A DNA stretch of 6,114 nucleotides, taken from assembly GCA_030597865.1 (NCBI GenBank), contig JAUVQZ010000173.1:1-6114 (forward strand). Direction: 5' to 3'. Below are positions 1-4,184 of the stretch, in pieces. The notes under the pieces were generated by a model. That model searched no databases. It saw nothing but the letters and a program-made list of their open reading frames with translations, and was not told the origin of the DNA. Position numbers and translations under genes: made by a program. The stretch is from Pseudomonadota bacterium. GTDB taxonomy: Bacteria > Desulfobacterota > Desulfobulbia > Desulfobulbales > SURF-16. Numbering within the stretch: the first letter of the stretch is position 1; every line of letters begins with the position of its first letter.

Positions 1-40
1 CATATTCCGTGATACTCTATATTGGTAGGCCATATGGTAT

Positions 41-82
41 TAATGGCCAAGAAAGACGGAGGATGCCGACGTTTGGCCATTA
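41..82. repeat. Inverted repeat (10-bp perfect arms) just after the kinase gene
   Basis: The arms TAATGGCCAA (41-50) and TTGGCCATTA (73-82) are perfect reverse complements around a 22-base spacer, starting 9 bases past the stop codon of the sensor kinase gene. The spacer can add a short off-centre CGG/CCG pairing (57-59 with 66-68). A third GGCCAT copy at 28-33 could pair with ATGGCC at 43-48 instead, giving a mutually exclusive smaller hairpin. There is no T-run after the stem on either strand, so this is not a textbook intrinsic terminator. It may protect the mRNA 3' end, act as a weak terminator, or be a protein-binding palindrome. The remaining bases 1-40 show no gene I can support. Confidence 0.5.
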
Positions 83-90
83 CGACAGGT

Positions 91-2757
91 CTACGGCAGC
101 GCCTTGTCTAAAGTTTCCCGCACCATGCGTGATAATTGTTTCATGGTGGCTGGTTTTTGGAGATAATTTTTTATGCCCATGGCCATCGCCTCATCCTCGG
201 TGAAGATGGAGCTGTATCCAGAACAGATGATAATGGCCATTTCAGGCCGTATCTTGAGGATCTTATAGGACAGTTCCGCCCCAGTTATGCCGGGCATGGT
301 CTGGTCGCTGATGAGCAGGTCGAAGGCCTGGGGATCGGCCTGGAAAAGGGCAAGTGCCTCAAGGCTGTCTGTGATTCCGGTGACCTCGTAACCAAGGCCT
401 TCAAGCATGGATGTGGACAGGGAGACTATGAGGGGTTCATCGTCAACCAGCAGGATTCGCTCGCTGCCCGTGGCCAGCTTCCCATCATCCTCCATCTCTT
501 CCGGGAGGGCACGGCCCTCTGCCAGAACCGGCAGGTAGACGTGGAAGGTGGTTCCCTGGTCAGGCTCACTGTCAACATGGATAAACCCTTGATATTCCTT
601 GACAATGCCGTGGGCGACGGCCAGGCCGAGGCCGGTTCCTTTGCCCGCCTCCTTGGTGGTGAAATAGGGGTCGAAGATTTTGCCCAGGGTCTCCCTGTCA
701 ATGCCGTGGCCGTCATCCGTGACTGCCAGTTCCATAAAGGATCCAGGGGCAACGCCGGCCGCGGTTATTTCCCTGGCGCCAATCTCCCGGCAGGAAAGCT
801 TGACGTCAATGGTGCCCTGTTCATTGTCCAGGGCATGGGCGGCATTGGTGCAGAGGTTGACAACAATCTGGTGGATATTGGTGGCGTCAGCCAGAATCAT
901 ACCACAGTGGGGATCGATATGTTCCCGGAGCTCAACCGTGGATGGTAGTGACGAGCGTAGCATTTTCAAGGTCTCATTAACGATGAGATACGGTTGCAGG
1001 GGGAGAAGTTGAGAGTCACCCTTGCGGCTGAAGGTGAGGATCTGTTTCACCAGCTCTGTGGCTCGGTTGGTTGCCAGCCTGATTTGGTGAAGGTGGTTAT
1101 TCACCACCCCATTGACTGCTACCTCTGCCTGGCAGAGTTCGGTAAAGCCGAGGATGGCGCTCAGGATATTGTTGAAATCATGGGCTATGCCACCGGCCAG
1201 GGTGCCGATGGACTCCATCTTTTGGGCCTGCTGGAGCTTTTCTTCAAGGGTCTTTTTCTCGGCATCGGCTATTCGCCGTTGAGTAATATCAATGACCATG
1301 GCGACATAGACCTTGCTGCCATGATAACTCGAAGTTTGGAGATGAACCTCAACCGGGTAGGTGGAGCCATCCTTGCGCTGGTGAATGGTCTCAAAAATGA
1401 GACGTTGATCCTGGCCGCTGATAAGGGGCTGTACCTTGTCTAAAAAGGTTTCCTGGTTGAACTCAGGCTTGATGTCCATCGGGGTCATCCGGGCCAGTTC
1501 CTGGCTTGGGTAGCCCAGGTTTCTTTGGGCCCCCTGGTTCACCCGTAAGAAACGAAGGGTGATGGCATCAAAAATATAGATCTCATTTAGGGACTCTTCA
1601 ATAATCTGGTCAAAGCTGGCCTTCTGCTTGTCGTAGGAGTGCTTTAAGCGCTGTTTGGAAAGGGTGAGGGCTCTGTTGATCCTGGCAATATAGAGGGAGA
1701 CAAGCAGGGAGGTGGTGAGCAGCAGGGCGGCGCCTAAGAGCAGGGGCCAGTATTTTCTAAGGACATCGGTGAGGTGTATCCGGCCCAGTTCCTCGTAGGG
1801 CCAGGCCCGCAGCTCCTGCAGGCACTCGCGCACCGACTGGTACTGGTGGGGAATGGTCCAGCCGGCGATTTGGCCGGCCTGGGCCGCCTCGCTGGTATCC
1901 GGCATATTGTAGAGGCCATGGGCCACCTCCTTGGCTAGATCAAGGGGGGTGTGGTTGAGCTTGGCAAAGGGCCACTCCGGATAGAGATGGGTGGAGCGCA
2001 GATAGGGGAATTGTTCATAGACCGTATGGTGAATAAGATCAGCATGGGAATGGCGGTCATTGCTATTGGCATAGGGGATAACCTCGATGTCGGTGAGGGA
2101 GATTTTGTTCTCAAGGGCCATGCGCTCCAGGGTGTCGGTTCGCACCGTGCCGGCATCGGCCTTGCCGGCCAGGACACCATGGACCACGGCATCATGGGTG
2201 TCGGCAAACTGCAGGGCGCGGAAGTCATGGTCTGGCTCAATGCCCTGGATTTTCAGTTCACGCCGGGCCATGAGCCAGCCCCCGAAGGAGTGACGATCAA
2301 CGGCCATGAAGCTTTTGCCCTTCAGGTCGGCGAGGGAGCAAATGTCCGTTCGGCCCGCCTTGTAAAAAATGGCGCCGCCGAACACGGTGGCCTCCTGCTG
2401 GTGGAGGAGGTTTATCATGGTTGCCACGCAACTGACGCCATGGACGGCCTCCAGGCCGGCGAAGATGGCAGGGTTGCTGAGGATAAAGTCTATGTCCTGG
2501 CTGCTGACGGCAGGTATGATCTCTTCAAAACTCAAGGGGACAATGGTAAATGTGTAGCCGGGAAGCTGGGTGTTTAAATATGCGGCGGTTGGCTGCCATT
2601 TCTTGAGGCAAATGGAGGTGCCGCGTTTTGCCAATACACCGATTTTCACCGCCACCTTTTCAGGCTGGGAGGTGGCAAGGCCGGGCAGCATAAAGAATGA
2701 ACAGAACAGCAGGAAGCAGCTGCTCATGATGAGTTTTTGGCAACGTGATGTGATCAT
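91..2757 (-). CDS. Hybrid sensor histidine kinase with PhnD/TtrS-like periplasmic binding domain, PAS and C-terminal receiver
   Basis: An 888-residue membrane sensor kinase. Residues 1-30 look like a signal peptide with a hydrophobic core (FLLFCSFFMLPGLA). Residues 35-320 resemble a PhnD-type substrate-binding domain: an early KIGVLAKRG strand, then DFILSNPAIFAG, DLKGKSFMAVDRHSFGG and AGKADAGTVRTD. This is the arrangement of the tetrathionate sensor TtrS. A membrane helix lies at about 336-358. A PAS domain (about 385-495) follows. The HisKA H-box has GGIAHDFNN with His526 as phospho-acceptor. The ATPase domain shows the N-box (Asn634, Asn638), G1 (DDGHGI, 681-686) and G2 (GKGTGLGL, 705-712). 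The receiver (about 767-885) has Asp772/Asp773, acceptor Asp818, Ser846 and Lys868, so it looks active. The first ATG is preferred: AAGAAAGGA lies 3 bases upstream, and the internal Met11 has no ribosome site. The gene follows the reductase genes on the same strand but after a hairpin-rich gap, so it probably has its own promoter. The ligand is inferred to be a sulfur oxyanion; phosphonate or arsenic species are alternatives. Confidence 0.93.
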   Translation of the reverse strand: MITSRCQKLIMSSCFLLFCSFFMLPGLATSQPEKVAVKIGVLAKRGTSICLKKWQPTAAYLNTQLPGYTFTIVPLSFEEIIPAVSSQDIDFILSNPAIFAGLEAVHGVSCVATMINLLHQQEATVFGGAIFYKAGRTDICSLADLKGKSFMAVDRHSFGGWLMARRELKIQGIEPDHDFRALQFADTHDAVVHGVLAGKADAGTVRTDTLERMALENKISLTDIEVIPYANSNDRHSHADLIHHTVYEQFPYLRSTHLYPEWPFAKLNHTPLDLAKEVAHGLYNMPDTSEAAQAGQIAGWTIPHQYQSVRECLQELRAWPYEELGRIHLTDVLRKYWPLLLGAALLLTTSLLVSLYIARINRALTLSKQRLKHSYDKQKASFDQIIEESLNEIYIFDAITLRFLRVNQGAQRNLGYPSQELARMTPMDIKPEFNQETFLDKVQPLISGQDQRLIFETIHQRKDGSTYPVEVHLQTSSYHGSKVYVAMVIDITQRRIADAEKKTLEEKLQQAQKMESIGTLAGGIAHDFNNILSAILGFTELCQAEVAVNGVVNNHLHQIRLATNRATELVKQILTFSRKGDSQLLPLQPYLIVNETLKMLRSSLPSTVELREHIDPHCGMILADATNIHQIVVNLCTNAAHALDNEQGTIDVKLSCREIGAREITAAGVAPGSFMELAVTDDGHGIDRETLGKIFDPYFTTKEAGKGTGLGLAVAHGIVKEYQGFIHVDSEPDQGTTFHVYLPVLAEGRALPEEMEDDGKLATGSERILLVDDEPLIVSLSTSMLEGLGYEVTGITDSLEALALFQADPQAFDLLISDQTMPGITGAELSYKILKIRPEMAIIICSGYSSIFTEDEAMAMGIKNYLQKPATMKQLSRMVRETLDKALP

Positions 2758-2808
2758 ATTTCCTTTCTTGGCCCCTGGTGGGGGAAATATTTTCAGTAAA
2801 GCTATGGG

Positions 2809-2841
2809 GTTATAGTGCCATTTCAGGGGGAGTGTTGTCTA
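2809..2841 (-). promoter_or_regulatory. Weak candidate promoter for the sensor kinase gene
   Basis: On the minus strand TAGACA (2836-2841, five of six bases of the -35 consensus) is followed by TATAAC (2809-2814, five of six bases of the -10 consensus). The spacing is 21 bases, longer than the usual 16-18, so this is a weak sigma-70-type match. A small TGTC/GACA dyad around an A-rich centre overlaps the -35 element (2837-2855 region) and could be an operator, but such short dyads arise by chance. I found no -24/-12 sigma-54 element with correct GG/GC spacing here. Confidence 0.2.
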
Positions 2842-2938
2842 TTTTTTTCGACAGATTGGCACGGTTTTTATGGCAAGCGGCCACAGAATTTTCCTGGTAT
2901 GGGCAAGATGGAAAGGGGGGAGAGCCTGGTGGGAAAAT

Positions 2939-2964
2939 CCCCGTAAACGTGAACCGTTACGGGG
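2939..2964 (-). terminator. Candidate intrinsic terminator of the reductase operon
   Basis: Read on the minus strand, arms CCCCGTAA and TTACGGGG (8 bp, perfect) enclose a 10-base loop and are followed at once by ATTTTCCC. The stem is GC-rich at its base and the short T-run is on the correct side for minus-strand transcription. It lies about 85 bases past the stop codon of the membrane-protein gene. The T-run is only four bases, so termination may be partial, which would allow read-through into the kinase gene. Confidence 0.45.
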
Positions 2965-2969
2965 GTAAG

Positions 2970-2995
2970 GGGAAAATGCAGCGGATAATTTTCCC
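2970..2995. repeat. Second perfect hairpin in the intergenic region
   Basis: GGGAAAAT (2970-2977) and ATTTTCCC (2988-2995) form a perfect 8-bp stem around a 10-base loop, only 5 bases from the terminator-like hairpin. No T-run follows on either strand. It could form a tandem 3'-end structure with its neighbour or be a protein-binding site. A second GGGAAAAT at 2931-2938 can compete for the same right arm. Confidence 0.45.
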
Positions 2996-3048
2996 TGGTG
3001 GATTTGGGTCTCGATACAGCGGTTGCGCTGCCCAGACCGCCTGCCTGG

Positions 3049-3636
3049 TTAGCCCTGTGACCGATAGCGTCGAATGCGAAAGCCGATAATCAGAGTGACA
3101 ATATAGGTGAGGAGAAAGACAAGGGTGACTGAGAGCCCCTGGACGCCAAAGCCGTTTTCCGGAGCCGGCAGCACATAGGGGATCCCGAATTTCCGGGTCA
3201 GGAAAGTCTCCGGGTAGACAGTGTTCAGCCAGGCAAGAATTAAGAAGATCGGCAGCAGATAGATCAAGACATAGCGGGCATAATGGCCGGCAAGATAGGT
3301 GTTGTACACGGCATTGAGATCGTCATCCGTTGATTGGTACAGGGCCTTGCGGGTATGTTTATCGTCGGTGAGGTGAAAGTCCTGCTGCTCCTGGCGCTTT
3401 CCGGCAAACATGGTGTTAAAGCGTTTTAGTTTTCCATCAACATCCAGTATCCCCCGCAGCCAAAAGGCAAAACAAGCTGTTAACACTGCCAATAGAAAGA
3501 CCTGAAGCCAGATGGGGGTCTGGAGAAGGTCAAGGGGTTTGAGCAGCAGCAGAGAGAGCAGTTTGCCCAGCAGTAAAAAAAAGGGGGCAACCAGGCTAAG
3601 GTATAACCAGTCAAGCAGCCGGTTCAATGTTTCCAT
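3049..3636 (-). CDS. Multi-spanning membrane protein of unknown function, possibly DUF106/EMC3 (Oxa1-like)
   Basis: A 195-residue protein with four likely membrane segments: about 10-33 (leucine-rich, LLLGKLLSLLLLK), 42-61, 121-140 (YVLIYLLPIFLILAWL) and 166-188 (LVFLLTYIVTLIIGF). A charged, probably cytoplasmic stretch (about 61-118) separates segments two and three, and the tail is basic (RIRRYRSQG). This pattern of helix, charged linker, helix containing LxPxxL recalls the DUF106/EMC3/TMCO1 group of Oxa1-like proteins, but I cannot confirm homology by eye. It lacks the size and eight or so helices of NrfD/PsrC, so it is not a standard quinone anchor. The frame is open upstream to an ATG at 3777 inside the Fe-S gene, but that extension has no membrane-protein character; I chose the ATG at 3636. 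No good ribosome site precedes it. It may assist assembly or membrane attachment of the reductase, an inference from position alone. Confidence 0.75.
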   Translation of the reverse strand: METLNRLLDWLYLSLVAPFFLLLGKLLSLLLLKPLDLLQTPIWLQVFLLAVLTACFAFWLRGILDVDGKLKRFNTMFAGKRQEQQDFHLTDDKHTRKALYQSTDDDLNAVYNTYLAGHYARYVLIYLLPIFLILAWLNTVYPETFLTRKFGIPYVLPAPENGFGVQGLSVTLVFLLTYIVTLIIGFRIRRYRSQG

Positions 3637-3660
3637 AGATTCAAAATAAAGGGGCAGAAT

Positions 3661-3697
3661 TAAAGATGGGGTAAGCCAGGGGCCTGCCCCATCTTTA
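3661..3697. repeat. Perfect 11-bp hairpin between Fe-S subunit and membrane-protein genes
   Basis: TAAAGATGGGG (3661-3671) and CCCCATCTTTA (3687-3697) are perfect reverse complements with a 15-base loop. On the plus strand the stem is followed by TCTTTTTTT, a good intrinsic-terminator tail, although no plus-strand gene ends here. On the minus strand, which is the transcribed one, the tail is only TTTAATTC. The CCCC run at 3687-3690 can alternatively pair with GGGG at 3679-3682, or, as CTGCCCC, with GGGGCAG at 3651-3657. The structure sits 25 bases upstream of the membrane-protein start and could set the ratio between the Fe-S subunit and that protein by attenuation or mRNA processing, or could end antisense transcripts. 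Confidence 0.6.
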
Positions 3698-3731
3698 TCT
3701 TTTTTTAATGTAGCTGCACGGTTAGAGAGGG

Positions 3732-4184
3732 CTAAACCTCTGTTAATGTAACAAGTTTTAAGGCGTGGGTGGTGCATTTGGTGACGCAGGCCGGCCTGAG
3801 TCCCTGGTCAATGCGATCCATACAATAATCACATTTAACGGCCCTGTTGGTGTCGGCATTGTACTGGGGGATGCCCCAGGGGCACGCACCGGCGCAGGCC
3901 ATGCAGCCTATGCATGTATTCAGGTCAATAAAGACAATGCCATCCTCCCTTTTCTGCATGGCAGATGTGGGACAGATGGGGATGCAAAAGGGATCCTCGC
4001 AATGGTAGCAGGAGCGGAAGGAAAACTCCGTCTTAGGAACGCCGCGCACGGATTTGAGGGGTTCGTGGCTGATTTCGCAGAGAATCGGGCCCACTGGCAG
4101 GTCCTTGTTCTCCTTGCAGTGTATCTCGCAGCCGTGACATCCTATGCAGCGTTTGTTGTTGAGATAAAGTGCGTATTTGTTCAT
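3732..4184 (-). CDS. Four-cluster [4Fe-4S] electron-transfer subunit (PsrB/PhsB/DmsB-like)
   Basis: A 150-residue iron-sulfur protein that should pass electrons between a quinone- or carrier-linked partner and the molybdenum subunit. Sixteen cysteines fall in the four-cluster pattern of CISM B-subunits: C13-x2-C16-x2-C19-x3-C23; C59-x2-C62-x4-C67-x3-C71; C91-x2-C94-x2-C97-x3-C101; and C118-x2-C121-x11-C133-x3-C137. One extra cysteine, C36, is outside the pattern. There is no signal peptide, as expected for a B-subunit that is carried across the membrane by a Tat-tagged partner or remains cytoplasmic. It is shorter than PsrB or DmsB (roughly 190-205 residues), ending 13 residues after the last cysteine and lacking the usual C-terminal extension. 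Its ATG overlaps the stop codon of the upstream catalytic gene (ATGA), so the pair is translationally coupled. The PsrB/PhsB assignment over other CISM B-subunits follows from its partner. Confidence 0.93.
   Translation of the reverse strand: MNKYALYLNNKRCIGCHGCEIHCKENKDLPVGPILCEISHEPLKSVRGVPKTEFSFRSCYHCEDPFCIPICPTSAMQKREDGIVFIDLNTCIGCMACAGACPWGIPQYNADTNRAVKCDYCMDRIDQGLRPACVTKCTTHALKLVTLTEV

Larger units (their letters stand above)
2758..3048. other. Intergenic region between kinase and membrane-protein genes
   Basis: This 291-base stretch has no convincing gene: the short frames crossing it lack ribosome sites and recognisable protein features. Its right half (2939-3038) is filled with three hairpins, described separately or in this entry: a compound one at 3007-3038 (GGTCT/AGACC outer arms and CAGCG/CGCTG inner arms), a perfect 8-bp one at 2970-2995, and a terminator-like one at 2939-2964. 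The motif ATTTTCC(C)TGGT occurs twice, at 2888 and 2988, and GGGAAAAT occurs twice, at 2931-2938 and 2970-2977. The left half (2758-2860) is more AT-rich and should carry the promoter and ribosome site of the kinase gene. Confidence 0.6.

Noticed and set aside
1..203. A 64-codon plus-strand frame at the left edge
   Set aside because: It spans the inverted repeat and the 3' end of the kinase gene, with no ribosome site or recognisable protein features.
136..948. A 270-codon open frame on the plus strand opposite the kinase ATPase and receiver domains
   Set aside because: It is a shadow of the kinase coding frame: low-complexity composition, no recognisable domain and no ribosome site, while the minus frame has full family motifs.
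1951..2577. A 208-codon plus-strand frame opposite the sensor domain
   Set aside because: Antisense to a clearly real periplasmic binding domain; no family features of its own.
2758..2860. Sigma-54 (-24/-12) promoter at TGGCAC upstream of the kinase gene
   Set aside because: TGGCAC is present on the minus strand but no GC follows at the required 10-base distance from GG.
3637..3777. A 47-residue N-terminal extension of the membrane protein starting at the ATG at 3777
   Set aside because: It would overlap the Fe-S gene, reads through the hairpin, has no ribosome site and no membrane-protein character; the ATG at 3636 directly precedes the first hydrophobic segment.
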